Positions 1 to 8,234 of a stretch of DNA of 64,000 bases are shown here, piece by piece. The notes under the pieces are model-generated. The model ran no database searches, was not told where the DNA came from, and was given only the letters and a program-made list of their open reading frames with translations. The number at the start of each line of letters is the position of its first letter. Within the stretch, counting starts at the first letter, position 1. The DNA is taken from contig NZ_JAANCN010000010.1 of NCBI RefSeq assembly GCF_011326735.1, positions 48,524 to 112,523 of the forward strand, in the 5' to 3' direction. Position numbers and translations under genes: made by a program. The DNA comes from Phycicoccus endophyticus. GTDB lineage: Bacteria; Actinomycetota; Actinomycetes; Actinomycetales; Dermatophilaceae.

Positions 1-242
1 CCTACCTGCACGACCTCGCCGTCGTGCTCCGGGAGGACCACGGCCCCTTCGGGCCGTCCGCGGCCGGCTACCGCGAGGCATGCGGCACCGTGGGGCGCGA
101 GGTCGAGGTGCACGCCCCCGACGGCTCCCTCCGGCGAGGCCGGGCGACAGGGGTCGACGCGGAGGGCAGACTGACCGTGCGCACCGACGGCGTGACGAGC
201 GCCGTCTCCGCGGGCGACGTCGTCCACGTCCGGCCGCGGTGA
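1..242 (+). CDS. birA: Biotin--[acetyl-CoA-carboxylase] ligase, C-terminal end (partial)
   Basis: This is the last ~80 codons of a gene entering from the left edge; the open frame runs from base 3 to the TGA at 240-242. The end of a catalytic domain (YLHDLAVVLRED) is followed by a short beta-rich domain with GREVEVHAPDG and GRATGVDAEGRL, typical of the C-terminal SH3-like domain of biotin protein ligases. BirA makes biotinyl-AMP and transfers biotin to the carrier lysine of acyl-CoA carboxylases. The next gene starts 13 bp downstream. The catalytic site lies outside the window, so the call rests on the C-terminal domain and on birA lying near purK/purE in related genomes. Confidence 0.75.
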   Translation, partial: YLHDLAVVLREDHGPFGPSAAGYREACGTVGREVEVHAPDGSLRRGRATGVDAEGRLTVRTDGVTSAVSAGDVVHVRPR

Positions 243-255
243 GGGAAGGAGGAGG

Positions 256-1362
256 ATGACCCAGGCGGAGCCGGACCCCGAGGACGTCGTCCCGGTCCCT
301 CCCGCGGAGCCTGCGGCGGGCGACCTGGCCGCCCGCATCGAGCGCTCGCTGCTCGGCCGTCCGGCGTCGATGGCCCGGGCCGAGGTCAGCGAGTCCGCGG
401 GCGTCGACCCCGTCGCGGCGCGCAGGTTCTGGCACGCCATGGGCTTCCAGGTCGTCGAGGACGACGAGGCGATGTTCACCGAGGCCGACCGGGAGGCGCT
501 GCGCCGGGTCACCGACCTCGTGCGGCACGGGGCGGTCAGCGAGGAGCTCGCCTACGGCATGACCCGCGCCTTCGCCCGCACCGCCGACCGGCTCGCCGTC
601 TGGCAGACCCAGCTCGTCGCCGAGTCGCTGACCCCCGACCCGCTCGAGGAGCTCGAGGGCAAGGACACCCGCTCGGTCCCCGAGCCGCGGATCGCCGCCG
701 ACGCCGCCAACCTGCTCTCCCGCACCGTCGACGAGGTCGAGCCACTGCTCGTCTACGTCTGGCGTCGCCACCTGACCAACGCCATCCAGCGCATGCTCGC
801 CGACGCCGACCCGGCCGTGCGCTCGGACCCCTCGGCGCCGGTGCGGGCCGTGGGGTTCGCCGACCTGGTCTCCTTCACCTCGTTCGTGCGCCGGATGAGC
901 GAGCGCCAGCTGGCCCGCCTCGTCCAGCGCTTCGAGCTGCTCGCGAGCGACGTCGTCGCCGAGCACGGCGGCCGGGTGATCAAGACCGTCGGCGACGAGG
1001 TCCTCTTCGTCCACACCGAGGTGGCCGCCGCGTCCGCCATCGCCCTCGACCTCGTCGACGCCATGGCCGAGGACGAGCTCATCCCGCCGGTGCGGGTGGG
1101 GCTGGCGCGCGGCCGGGTCGTCTCCCGGCTCGGTGACGTCTTCGGGGTCACGGTGAACAAGGCCAGCCGGATCACGGCGGTGACCCCCTCGGGGTCGGTG
1201 TACGTCGACGAGAGCATGGCCGCGGCACTGCGCTCGGTCTCGGGCTTCACCGCCACCGAGCGCCGCCGCCGGACGCTGCGCGGCATCGGCACGGTCACCC
1301 TCCACGAGCTGCGCCGCGCGCCGGGAGGGCGCCGTCCCACCGCGCCGGAACCGCCCGCGTGA
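256..1362 (+). CDS. Class III adenylate cyclase with N-terminal regulatory domain (Rv1264-like)
   Basis: This 368-aa soluble protein would make cAMP from ATP. Residues ~30-190 form a helical N-terminal domain of the type that autoinhibits mycobacterial pH-sensing cyclase Rv1264; residues ~195-355 are the cyclase homology domain. The catalytic set looks complete: metal Asp203 (GFADLVSFT) and Asp247 (GDEVLF), adenine-selecting Lys243 and Asp294, and transition-state Asn301/Arg305 (VNKASR). The ATG follows a strong purine-rich ribosome site (GGAGG at 248-252), 13 bp after birA. There is no membrane segment. pH sensing is inferred from family resemblance only. A response regulator follows with its own promoter. 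Confidence 0.88.
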   Translation: MTQAEPDPEDVVPVPPAEPAAGDLAARIERSLLGRPASMARAEVSESAGVDPVAARRFWHAMGFQVVEDDEAMFTEADREALRRVTDLVRHGAVSEELAYGMTRAFARTADRLAVWQTQLVAESLTPDPLEELEGKDTRSVPEPRIAADAANLLSRTVDEVEPLLVYVWRRHLTNAIQRMLADADPAVRSDPSAPVRAVGFADLVSFTSFVRRMSERQLARLVQRFELLASDVVAEHGGRVIKTVGDEVLFVHTEVAAASAIALDLVDAMAEDELIPPVRVGLARGRVVSRLGDVFGVTVNKASRITAVTPSGSVYVDESMAAALRSVSGFTATERRRRTLRGIGTVTLHELRRAPGGRRPTAPEPPA

Positions 1363-1363
1363 C

Positions 1364-1369
1364 TACCAT
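1364..1369 (+). promoter_or_regulatory. -10 hexamer TACCAT, leaderless start of response regulator
   Basis: TACCAT lies 6 nt upstream of the ATG at 1376, so transcription should begin at or next to the start codon. No Shine-Dalgarno sequence is present. It begins 2 bp after the cyclase stop codon. Confidence 0.6.
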
Positions 1370-1375
1370 CGGCCC

Positions 1376-2056
1376 ATGACCACCGTGCTGCTCGCCGAGG
1401 ACGACCCGGCCATCTCCGACCCGCTCGCCCGTGCGCTGCGGCGCGAGGGGTACGAGGTCGAGGTGTGCGCCGACGGGGAGTCGGCGCTCGAGAGCGCGCT
1501 GCGCCAGCCCGACCTCGTCGTGCTCGACCTCGGCCTGCCCGCGATGGACGGGCTCGAGGTGTGCCGGAGGCTGCGCCAGGAGGGCAGCAGCGTCCCGGTC
1601 CTCATCCTCACGGCGCGGGCCGACGAGGTCGACACCGTCGTCGGCCTCGACGCCGGCGCCGACGACTACGTGACCAAGCCCTTCCGGCTGGCCGAGCTGC
1701 TGGCCCGCGCCCGGGCCCTGCTGCGGCGCGGCACCGGCGAGGCGACCGAGGACGAGGGCCAGCCGCTCGTCGACATCGACCCGGAGGGGCGGCGGGTCTT
1801 CCTGCGCGGCGAGGAGGTGCAGCTGACGGGCAAGGAGTTCGAGCTGCTGCGGGTCCTCGTCGCCAACGAGGGCAAGGTCGTCTCCCGGGAGAAGCTCATG
1901 CGCGACGTCTGGGACAGCGCCTGGTACGGCTCGACGAAGACCCTGGACATGCACATCTCCGTCCTGCGTCGCAAGCTCGGCGACGACGCCGCGAGCCCGC
2001 GCTACATCACGACGATCCGCGGGCTGGGCTTCCGCTTCGACGCTCCGGTGGACTGA
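1376..2056 (+). CDS. OmpR/PhoB-family response regulator
   Basis: A 226-aa DNA-binding regulator. The receiver domain (residues 1-~118) has the acidic pair Asp9/Asp10, phosphoacceptor Asp51 (VVLDLGLP), the LTARA threonine and the KPF lysine. The winged helix (~128-224) ends in the usual TIRGLGFRF signature. It is phosphorylated by a histidine kinase, here almost certainly the product of the gene that starts 6 bp downstream. Target genes cannot be told from the sequence. The ATG at 1376 is chosen because a -10 hexamer sits 6 nt upstream. Confidence 0.92.
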   Translation: MTTVLLAEDDPAISDPLARALRREGYEVEVCADGESALESALRQPDLVVLDLGLPAMDGLEVCRRLRQEGSSVPVLILTARADEVDTVVGLDAGADDYVTKPFRLAELLARARALLRRGTGEATEDEGQPLVDIDPEGRRVFLRGEEVQLTGKEFELLRVLVANEGKVVSREKLMRDVWDSAWYGSTKTLDMHISVLRRKLGDDAASPRYITTIRGLGFRFDAPVD

Positions 2057-2062
2057 GCGCCG

Positions 2063-3046
2063 GTGCGCCGCATCGTGCTCGGGGTGGCGCTGCAGGTCGC
2101 GCTGCTCACGGTCGTGGCCGTGGGGGCGGCCGCCGCGGCCGTCGTCGCGCTGCCCCGACCCAGCCGGGAGGACCCCGGGTCGTGGGTGCTGCCCGGTGCC
2201 GTCGCCGGCGGCGCGCTCGCGCTCTCGGTGCTCGGCGCCCTCTGGCTCGGGGAGCGCAGCGCGGTCCGGGTGTCGGGGCTGCTCGAGACGCTGCGCCAGC
2301 GGGTCGAGCGGCTCAACGCCGGCGACCGCCCGGTGCCGCTGGACTCGGGGATCGCCGAGGTCGACCGGCTCGACGCCGAGCTGGTCCGGGGGGCCCAGCA
2401 GGGCGCTCGCCGGCTCGCCTCCGAGCGCGACTTCGCCGCGGACGCCTCCCACCAGCTGCGGACCCCGCTCACCGCACTGCTCATGCGGCTCGAGGAGATC
2501 AGCGCCACCGACGACCTCGGCGTCGTCGCGGAGGAGTCGGCCATCGCCATCGACCAGGTCGAGCGGCTCAGCAACGTCGTCGACGACCTCATGACGCGCA
2601 CCCGGCACGGCGCGGAGGCCAACCCCTCGGTCTCGCTGGACTCGGTGATCGCCGGGCTGCAGCGGGAGTGGCAGCCGGCCTTCGCCCAGGCGCGGCGGAG
2701 CATCAAGGTGAGCGGTGAGCGGGGGCTTGTCGTGCGCGCGACGCCGGTCGCGCTCGGCCAGATCCTCACGACGCTGCTGGAGAACTCGCTCGCCTACGGG
2801 CGGGGCACCGTCGAGGTGAACGCCCGCCGGGCCGGACCCTCGGTCGTCATCGAGGTGAGCGACGCCGGCGACGGGGTCCCGGCGGCGATCGCGCCCCACA
2901 TCTTCGAGCGCTCGGTGTCCTCCTCCGGCTCCGGGCTCGGGCTCTCGCTCGCGCGGGACCTCGCCGAGGCCGCGGGCGGCCGGCTCGAGCTGGCCCGGGC
3001 GACCCCGCCGGTGTTCGCGCTGTTCCTCTCGGTGAGCCAGACCTGA
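2063..3046 (+). CDS. Sensor histidine kinase
   Basis: This 327-aa membrane kinase pairs with the regulator just upstream. Two membrane segments lie at ~5-30 and ~42-62 with a very short extracytoplasmic loop (~10 residues), so it may sense the membrane or a partner rather than a large ligand. A HAMP-like linker follows, then the dimerisation box with His130 (DASHQLRTPL), an N-box (LLENSLAYG), a G1 box (VSDAGDG) and a G2 box (SGSGLGLSLA). All kinase motifs are intact. The GTG start is weakly preceded by purines, so translation is probably coupled to the regulator. It converges on gtrA and shares a palindrome with it at the stop codons. Confidence 0.9.
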   Translation: MRRIVLGVALQVALLTVVAVGAAAAAVVALPRPSREDPGSWVLPGAVAGGALALSVLGALWLGERSAVRVSGLLETLRQRVERLNAGDRPVPLDSGIAEVDRLDAELVRGAQQGARRLASERDFAADASHQLRTPLTALLMRLEEISATDDLGVVAEESAIAIDQVERLSNVVDDLMTRTRHGAEANPSVSLDSVIAGLQREWQPAFAQARRSIKVSGERGLVVRATPVALGQILTTLLENSLAYGRGTVEVNARRAGPSVVIEVSDAGDGVPAAIAPHIFERSVSSSGSGLGLSLARDLAEAAGGRLELARATPPVFALFLSVSQT

Positions 3047-3062
3047 GGGCCGGGGCCCTCAG
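3043..3062. terminator. Palindrome carrying both stop codons of a convergent pair
   Basis: A perfect 9-bp inverted repeat (CTGAGGGCC, 2-nt centre, GGCCCTCAG). The TGA of the histidine kinase (3044-3046) and the stop of gtrA on the other strand (3059-3061) lie inside the arms. It is a likely bidirectional terminator without a U-tract. Confidence 0.55.
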
Positions 3063-3535
3063 AGCGGCTCGTGGGCGAAGACGAGCCGCCGGTAGGCCCA
3101 GAAGCGGAACAAGGTGCCGAGCCCGATCCCGAGGACGGTGGCGACGTTGTCGGCGAGGGTGGAGTCCAGCCCGAGCGTGTAGTGCGAGAGCGCGAGCACG
3201 AGCGCCGAGATCCCGAGCGCGACGAGGTTGACGCCGAAGAAGAGCCCGACCTCGTGGTGCATACGGCGGCTGCGACGGTGCCGGAAGGTCCACTGCCGGT
3301 TCCCCACCCAGGCCACCAGCGTGGCCACGGCGCCGGAGACGATCTTCGCGGTCGTCACCCGGTCGGCGAGGACGGTGTGCCAGAGGAGGTTCGCCAGGCC
3401 GAGGTCGACGACGAAGGCGACCGCCCCGACGACCCCGAACTTGATGACCTCCCGGTAGAGGACGTCGAGCGCCTCGCGCAGTGCCGCGACCGCACGGCCG
3501 AGGGGCCCCCGGGGGGGTGCGTCCTGGGCAGTCAC
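3059..3535 (-). CDS. GtrA-family membrane protein
   Basis: A 158-aa protein with four predicted membrane helices (about 33-53, 62-80, 95-116, 125-146) and the GtrA hallmarks [12 protein letters not shown] and WVGNRQWTF. GtrA-type proteins are thought to help move or present polyprenyl-linked sugars across the membrane for decoration of surface glycans. A GtrA gene beside purK is conserved in mycobacteria (Rv3277). The GTG start is set by TAGGCT 6 nt upstream on the minus strand, predicting a leaderless mRNA. It is divergent from purK across 42 bp. Confidence 0.85.
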   Translation of the reverse strand: MTAQDAPPRGPLGRAVAALREALDVLYREVIKFGVVGAVAFVVDLGLANLLWHTVLADRVTTAKIVSGAVATLVAWVGNRQWTFRHRRSRRMHHEVGLFFGVNLVALGISALVLALSHYTLGLDSTLADNVATVLGIGLGTLFRFWAYRRLVFAHEPL

Positions 3536-3541
3536 CCGCGC

Positions 3542-3571
3542 AGCCTACCGAGGGCGGGCTGTCGATATCCT
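3542..3571. promoter_or_regulatory. Back-to-back leaderless promoters of gtrA and purK
   Basis: On the minus strand TAGGCT (3542-3547) lies 6 nt from the gtrA GTG. On the plus strand TATCCT (3566-3571) lies 6 nt from the purK GTG. With only 42 bp between the start codons, each promoter's -35 region overlaps the other's -10 region or first codons. Confidence 0.6.
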
Positions 3572-3577
3572 CACCCG

Positions 3578-4762
3578 GTGACCACCCCACGCCGCGCCCC
3601 CGGGGGCTTCCCCGTCGTGGGCATCGTCGGTGGGGGCCAGCTCGCCCGGATGTGCGCCGGGCCGGCGGCCGAGCTCGGGGTGACCCTGAGCGTCCTCGCC
3701 GAGGCCCCCGACGCCAGCGCCGCCCTCGTCGTGCCGAGCGCGCCGGTCGGCCACCACACCGACACCGATGCCGTCCTGCGGTTCGCCTCGGCCTGCGACG
3801 TCGTCACCTTCGACCACGAGCACGTGCCGCCCGAGGTGCTCGAGCGGCTCGTGGCCTCCGGGGTGGCGGTCCACCCGGCACCGGAGGCGCTGCGCTTCGC
3901 CCAGGACAAGCTCGCGATGCGCGAGCGGCTCGGCGGGCTCGGGGTGCCCTGCCCGCGGTGGGCCCGCGCCGACACGCTCGCCGACGTCGAGGCGTTCGGG
4001 CGGGAGGTCGGGTGGCCGCTCGTCGCCAAGACGCCGCGCGGTGGGTACGACGGGCGGGGGGTGCGGGTGGTCTCCGCGGCCACGGAGCTCGCCGAGTGGC
4101 TCGAGCGGGCGGCCACGACCGGCACCGGGCTGCTGCTCGAGGAGCGGGTCGACTTCCGGCGCGAGCTCGCGGTGCTCCTCGCGCGCAGCCCCTCCGGCCA
4201 GGCGGCGGCCTGGCCGGTCGTCGAGACGGTGCAGACCGACGGGATCTGCACCGAGGTGCTCGCACCCGCCCCCGGGCTCGACCCCGACCTGTCCGCCCGC
4301 GCCGTCGAGGCGGGGCTGCGGGTGGCCGGCGAGCTCGGGGTCACCGGTGTGCTCGCCGTCGAGCTGTTCGAGGTCGAGGATGCCGGCGGCGCGCCCGGGT
4401 TCGTCGTCAACGAGCTGGCGATGCGTCCGCACAACTCGGGGCACTGGTCGATGGACGGGGCGGTGACCGGGCAGTTCGAGCAGCACCTGCGGGCCGTGCT
4501 CGACCTGCCGCTGGGGTCCCCGCGCCCGCACGCGCCGTGGACCGTCATGGCCAACGTGCTCGGCGGCGACTACCCGCAGCTCTACCCGGCCTACCGGCAC
4601 GTCATGGCCCGCGACCCCGAGGTCAAGGTGCACCTCTACGGCAAAGACGTGCGCCCCGGGCGCAAGATCGGGCACGTCAACGTCTCCGGCGGCGACCTGG
4701 CCGACCTGCGCGAGCGCGCGGTCCACGCCGCCGACTACCTCACAGGAGTGGTGACGCAGTGA
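3578..4762 (+). CDS. purK: N5-carboxyaminoimidazole ribonucleotide synthase
   Basis: The 394-aa ATP-grasp enzyme makes N5-CAIR from AIR, bicarbonate and ATP in purine synthesis. It begins with a nucleotide-binding loop ([12 protein letters not shown]), followed by the ATP-grasp region with [12 protein letters not shown] and LLEERVDF, and the metal/active-site stretch [14 protein letters not shown]. The open frame extends far upstream, but the GTG at 3578 is preferred because a TATCCT hexamer is 6 nt upstream and family similarity starts there. It overlaps purE by GTGA, so the two are translated together. Confidence 0.95.
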   Translation: MTTPRRAPGGFPVVGIVGGGQLARMCAGPAAELGVTLSVLAEAPDASAALVVPSAPVGHHTDTDAVLRFASACDVVTFDHEHVPPEVLERLVASGVAVHPAPEALRFAQDKLAMRERLGGLGVPCPRWARADTLADVEAFGREVGWPLVAKTPRGGYDGRGVRVVSAATELAEWLERAATTGTGLLLEERVDFRRELAVLLARSPSGQAAAWPVVETVQTDGICTEVLAPAPGLDPDLSARAVEAGLRVAGELGVTGVLAVELFEVEDAGGAPGFVVNELAMRPHNSGHWSMDGAVTGQFEQHLRAVLDLPLGSPRPHAPWTVMANVLGGDYPQLYPAYRHVMARDPEVKVHLYGKDVRPGRKIGHVNVSGGDLADLRERAVHAADYLTGVVTQ

Positions 4763-5286
4763 GCAGCACAGCGCCCGTCGTCGGCGTCGTCATGGGATCG
4801 GACTCGGACTGGCCGGTCATGGAGGCCGCCGTCACCGCGCTCGAGGAGCTCGGGGTCGCCTGCGAGGTCGACGTCGTCTCGGCGCACCGGATGCCCCAGG
4901 AGATGCTCCGGTACGGCGCGAGCGCCGAGGAGCGTGGCCTGCGCGTCCTCGTCGCCGGCGCCGGCGGTGCCGCGCACCTGCCGGGGATGCTCGCGGCCGT
5001 GACCTCGCTGCCGGTGGTCGGCGTGCCGGTGCCGCTGGCGCACCTCGACGGGCTGGACTCGCTGCTCTCGATCGTCCAGATGCCGGCGGGCGTGCCGGTG
5101 GCCACCGTCTCGGTCGGCGGTGCCCGCAACGCCGGCCTGCTCGCGGCCCGCATCCTCGGTGCCGGTGAGGGTCCCGAGGCCGAGCGGCTGCGCGCCGCGA
5201 CGGGGCGCCTGCGGGAGGACCTGCGGGAGACGGCGCACGCCAAGGGCGCTGCCCTGCGCGCCCGCCGTGGGCAGGCCGAGGGCTGA
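4759..5286 (+). CDS. purE: N5-carboxyaminoimidazole ribonucleotide mutase
   Basis: The 175-aa class I PurE converts the product of PurK to CAIR. It carries [13 protein letters not shown], the catalytic SAHRMP, and [15 protein letters not shown], all in the usual order and spacing. The GTG start overlaps the purK stop (GTGA), a standard coupled arrangement. A C-terminal basic tail follows the core. The next gene is convergent, with a GCTGAGC/GCTCAGC inverted repeat between them. Confidence 0.95.
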   Translation: MSSTAPVVGVVMGSDSDWPVMEAAVTALEELGVACEVDVVSAHRMPQEMLRYGASAEERGLRVLVAGAGGAAHLPGMLAAVTSLPVVGVPVPLAHLDGLDSLLSIVQMPAGVPVATVSVGGARNAGLLAARILGAGEGPEAERLRAATGRLREDLRETAHAKGAALRARRGQAEG

Positions 5287-5310
5287 GCCGCCCACGGCCG
5301 GCCGCTCAGC
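5282..5310. terminator. Inverted repeat after purE
   Basis: Arms GCTGAGC (5282-5288) and GCTCAGC (5304-5310) match perfectly around a GC-rich centre holding GGCCGGCC. The purE stop is in the left arm. A terminator between convergent genes is plausible; there is no T-run. Confidence 0.35.
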
Positions 5311-5316
5311 GCACCG

Positions 5317-5784
5317 TCAGCGCACCATGCCGTCGCTGCGCACCCGGGGCCACTCGATCATCGGGCAGGTGTCCATGACGACGGCCAGGCCGGCCCGGCG
5401 CGCCCGCCGGGCCGCCTCGGCGTCGACGACGCCGAGCTGCATCCACACGGCGTCGATGGTCAGGCGGTCCTTGTGCTCGATCACCTCGTCGACGACCGCG
5501 CCGACGTGCTCGGAGGCGACGAAGCAGTCGACGACCTTGATGTCCTGGTCGGGGATGTCGGCGATCGAGGCGTAGCCCTGCGCACCGTGGACGGTCTCGG
5601 CCTTGGGGTGGACCGGGATGATCGGCTTGCCCAGCTCGACGGTCAGCCAGCGCGAGACCGACCACGCCGGCCGGCTGCGGTTGTCCGACAGCCCGACGAC
5701 GACCCAGATGCCGGGGTCCATGAGCAGCTCGCGGATGAGGGTCTCGTCGTTCTGGTGCTGCAGTGCGCCCATGGCCCACATCAT
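5317..5784 (-). CDS. CoA-binding domain protein (YccU-like)
   Basis: A 155-aa single-domain Rossmann protein of the CoA_binding_2 family. It shows the nucleotide loop WVVVGLSDNRSRPAW, the middle strand IIPVHPKAE and the late motifs DCFVASEH and CPMIEW seen in YccU-type proteins. Family members bind CoA or acyl-CoA and resemble the CoA-binding half of succinyl-CoA synthetase, but their reaction is unknown. Two adjacent ATGs occur; the first is favoured by GGAG 5 nt upstream. It faces purE. Confidence 0.8.
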   Translation of the reverse strand: MMWAMGALQHQNDETLIRELLMDPGIWVVVGLSDNRSRPAWSVSRWLTVELGKPIIPVHPKAETVHGAQGYASIADIPDQDIKVVDCFVASEHVGAVVDEVIEHKDRLTIDAVWMQLGVVDAEAARRARRAGLAVVMDTCPMIEWPRVRSDGMVR

Positions 5785-5827
5785 GCCCGCTCCGGCGGCC
5801 CGGGAAACAGGTCCGGGAGGGCTCGGC

Positions 5828-6997
5828 TCAGTCGCTGCCGAAGAGGTCGCGGGTGTAGACCCGGTCGGCGACGTCGGCCAGCTCGGGCACCCGGCGGTTG
5901 GCGACGATGACGTCGGCCCGTTCCTTGAGCTCCTCGAGCGAGACGACGGGCGAGCCGTAGAAGGTGTCCTCGCCGAGCTCGGGCTCGTGGACGAGGACCT
6001 CCACGCCCTTGGCCTTGATCCGCTTCATGACCCCCTGGATGCTGCTGCTGCGGAAGTTGTCCGACCCGGACTTCATGATGAGCCGGTGGATGCCCACGAC
6101 CCGGGGCTCGCGCGCGAGGATGTCGGTGGCGACGAAGTCCTTGCGCGTGGTGTTGGCGTCGACGATCGCCCGGATGAGGGTCTGGGGGACGTCGGCGTAG
6201 TTGGCCAGCAGCTGCTTGGTGTCCTTGGGCAGGCAGTAGCCGCCGTAGCCGAAGCTCGGGTTGTTGTAGTGCGTGCCGATCCGGGGGTCGAGGCCGACGC
6301 CGTCGATGATCTCCCGCGGGTCGAGGCCGTGGGTGGCCGCGTAGGTGTCGAGCTCGTTGAAGTACGCCACCCGCATCGCGAGGTAGGTGTTGGCGAACAG
6401 CTTGATCGCCTCGGCCTCGGTGCTGCCCGTGAGCAGGACCGGGACCTCGTCGTCGAGGGCGGCGTCGGCGAGCAGCCGGGCGACGCGCTCGCCGGCCGGG
6501 CCGCGGTCGCCGACGACGACCCGGGAGGGGTGCAGGTTGTCGTGCAGCGCCCGGCCCTCGCGCAGGAACTCGGGGGAGAAGATGACCTGGTCGGTACCGA
6601 GCTGCTCGCGCAGACCCTGGGTGAAGCCGACCGGCACGGTCGACTTCACGACGACGGTCGCCCGCGGCTCGAGCCCGACGACGTCCCGGGCCACCTGCTC
6701 GACACTGCTCGTGTCGAAGTAGTTGGTCTGCTCGTCGTAGTTGGTCGGGGTGGCGACGATGACGACGTCGCTGCCCGGGTAGGCCTCGCGCGGGTCGGTC
6801 GTCGCCTGCAGCCGCAGCCCGCCGGACCGCAGTTGCTCCTCGATGTCGGGGTCGTGGATCGGGCTGCGTCCGGCCCGGAGCAGCTCGACCCGCTCCGGGG
6901 CGATGTCGTAGGCGACGACGTCGTGCTGGCGGGCGAGCAGGACGGCCAGCGAGAGCCCGACGTAGGAGGTCCCGACGACGCAGATGCGATGGGTCAC
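5828..6997 (-). CDS. ugd: UDP-glucose 6-dehydrogenase
   Basis: The 389-aa NAD enzyme oxidises UDP-glucose to UDP-glucuronate, a precursor of acidic surface polysaccharides. The N-terminal Rossmann motif is [12 protein letters not shown], followed by [16 protein letters not shown], the substrate site [20 protein letters not shown] and catalytic Cys255 ([12 protein letters not shown]). The length fits the short bacterial class (E. coli Ugd, 388 aa). The GTG start is fixed by TACGCT 7 nt upstream. It lies just outside the glycopolymer genes that begin near 9.4 kb and may supply glucuronate to them, though no glucuronosyltransferase can be identified. Confidence 0.93.
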   Translation of the reverse strand: MTHRICVVGTSYVGLSLAVLLARQHDVVAYDIAPERVELLRAGRSPIHDPDIEEQLRSGGLRLQATTDPREAYPGSDVVIVATPTNYDEQTNYFDTSSVEQVARDVVGLEPRATVVVKSTVPVGFTQGLREQLGTDQVIFSPEFLREGRALHDNLHPSRVVVGDRGPAGERVARLLADAALDDEVPVLLTGSTEAEAIKLFANTYLAMRVAYFNELDTYAATHGLDPREIIDGVGLDPRIGTHYNNPSFGYGGYCLPKDTKQLLANYADVPQTLIRAIVDANTTRKDFVATDILAREPRVVGIHRLIMKSGSDNFRSSSIQGVMKRIKAKGVEVLVHEPELGEDTFYGSPVVSLEELKERADVIVANRRVPELADVADRVYTRDLFGSD

Positions 6998-7004
6998 GGC
7001 GCCC

Positions 7005-7010
7005 AGCGTA
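7005..7010 (-). promoter_or_regulatory. -10 hexamer TACGCT of ugd (leaderless)
   Basis: On the minus strand TACGCT ends 7 nt before the GTG at 6997. There is no ribosome-binding site between them. Confidence 0.55.
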
Positions 7011-7126
7011 GAGGCCCGCGCCGGTCACCGCCGAGACCGCCCCGCACGCGGTGCCCGCGGCCCCCGGGTGCCGGCCACCGTGCCTCGGGCATGATCGGGG
7101 GCGGACCCCGACACCGAGGAGATCGC

Positions 7127-8188
7127 ATGAAGTTCGGACTGTTCATCCCGCAGGGCTGGCGCCACGACCTCGTCGGCGTCGACCCCGCCCAGCACTGGGG
7201 CGTCATGGCGGGTCTCGCGCGGCGGGCCGACGGGATCGAGGACTGGTCCTCGATCTGGGTCTACGACCACTTCCACCCCGTGCCCCGCCCGACCGAGGCC
7301 GGCGTGCACGAGGCCTGGTCGCTCATGGCCGCCTTCGCCGGGGTGACCGGGCGGGTGCGCCTCGGGCAGATGTGCACCTGCATGTCCTACCGCGAGCCGA
7401 CCTACCTGGCGAAGGTGGCGGCGACCGTCGACGCGGTCTCGGAGGGGCGGCTCGAGATGGGCATCGGGGCCGGCTGGTACGAGCACGAGTGGCGCGCCTA
7501 CGGCTACGGCTTCCCGGGCGCGGGGGAGCGCCTGGCCCGGCTGCGCGAGGGCGTCGAGGTCATGCGCCAGATGTGGACCACCGGCCGGGCGACGTTCGCC
7601 GGGGAGCACTACACCGTCGACGGCGCGATGTGCTTCCCCCAGCCCCTCCAGGGGACCTCGGTGCCGGGGTCGCGGGCCAACGGGATCCCGCTGTGGGTCG
7701 CCGGCGGCGGGGAGCGCAAGACCCTGCGGATCGCCGCCGAGTACGCCGACTACACGAACTTCTCCGGGATGCCCGAGGAGTTCAGCCACAAGTCGCAGGT
7801 CCTGCAGGAGCACTGCCGGGACATCGGGCGCGAGTACGACGAGATCGTGCGCAGCGCCAACTTCAACGTCGTCATCGGCCGGGACGAGCGCGAGGTCCGG
7901 GAGCGGCTGGCCTGGGTGCGCGACCACTACACCGCCGCCGGCCTGCCCGAGGACGTCGTCGAGTCCACCGTGCGCAGCTTCGAGGAGGGCCCGCTCGTCG
8001 GCACCCCGGAGCAGGTGCTCGAGGCGCTCGCCGACCTCGAGCGGCGGGGCATGACGTACGCCGTGACGTACTTCGTCGAGCAGGCCTACGACCTCAGCGG
8101 TGTCGAGCTCTTCGAGCGGGAGGTGCTGCCCGAGCTCGTGGACCGGGAGCGGCACGGTCACCTGTGGCACCTGCTGCGGGGCGAGTGA
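7127..8188 (+). CDS. LLM-class oxidoreductase, probably F420-dependent
   Basis: A 353-aa luciferase-like TIM-barrel protein. Visible family features are the N-terminal FGLFIPQGW strand, WVYDHFHP, RVRLGQMCTC, GRLEMGIGAGWYEHE, IPLWVAGGGERKTL and the late GTPEQVLEAL. Most such actinobacterial proteins use the deazaflavin F420, and this genome makes F420 (fbiA and fbiB at 42.5-44.5 kb), but an FMN enzyme cannot be excluded. The substrate is unknown. The ATG follows CGAGGA with 6-nt spacing. The ~130 bp upstream holds no gene. Confidence 0.8.
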   Translation: MKFGLFIPQGWRHDLVGVDPAQHWGVMAGLARRADGIEDWSSIWVYDHFHPVPRPTEAGVHEAWSLMAAFAGVTGRVRLGQMCTCMSYREPTYLAKVAATVDAVSEGRLEMGIGAGWYEHEWRAYGYGFPGAGERLARLREGVEVMRQMWTTGRATFAGEHYTVDGAMCFPQPLQGTSVPGSRANGIPLWVAGGGERKTLRIAAEYADYTNFSGMPEEFSHKSQVLQEHCRDIGREYDEIVRSANFNVVIGRDEREVRERLAWVRDHYTAAGLPEDVVESTVRSFEEGPLVGTPEQVLEALADLERRGMTYAVTYFVEQAYDLSGVELFEREVLPELVDRERHGHLWHLLRGE

Positions 8189-8221
8189 CGGCTCGGCGTG
8201 CCGGCGGTCGGTACCGGCCAG

Positions 8222-8227
8222 TAACAT
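8222..8227 (+). promoter_or_regulatory. -10 hexamer TAACAT of the acyl-CoA dehydrogenase (leaderless)
   Basis: TAACAT lies 7 nt upstream of the ATG at 8235. Because of it, the second of two in-frame ATGs is chosen; the first (8226) falls inside the hexamer. Confidence 0.6.
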
Positions 8228-8234
8228 GGAGGGC

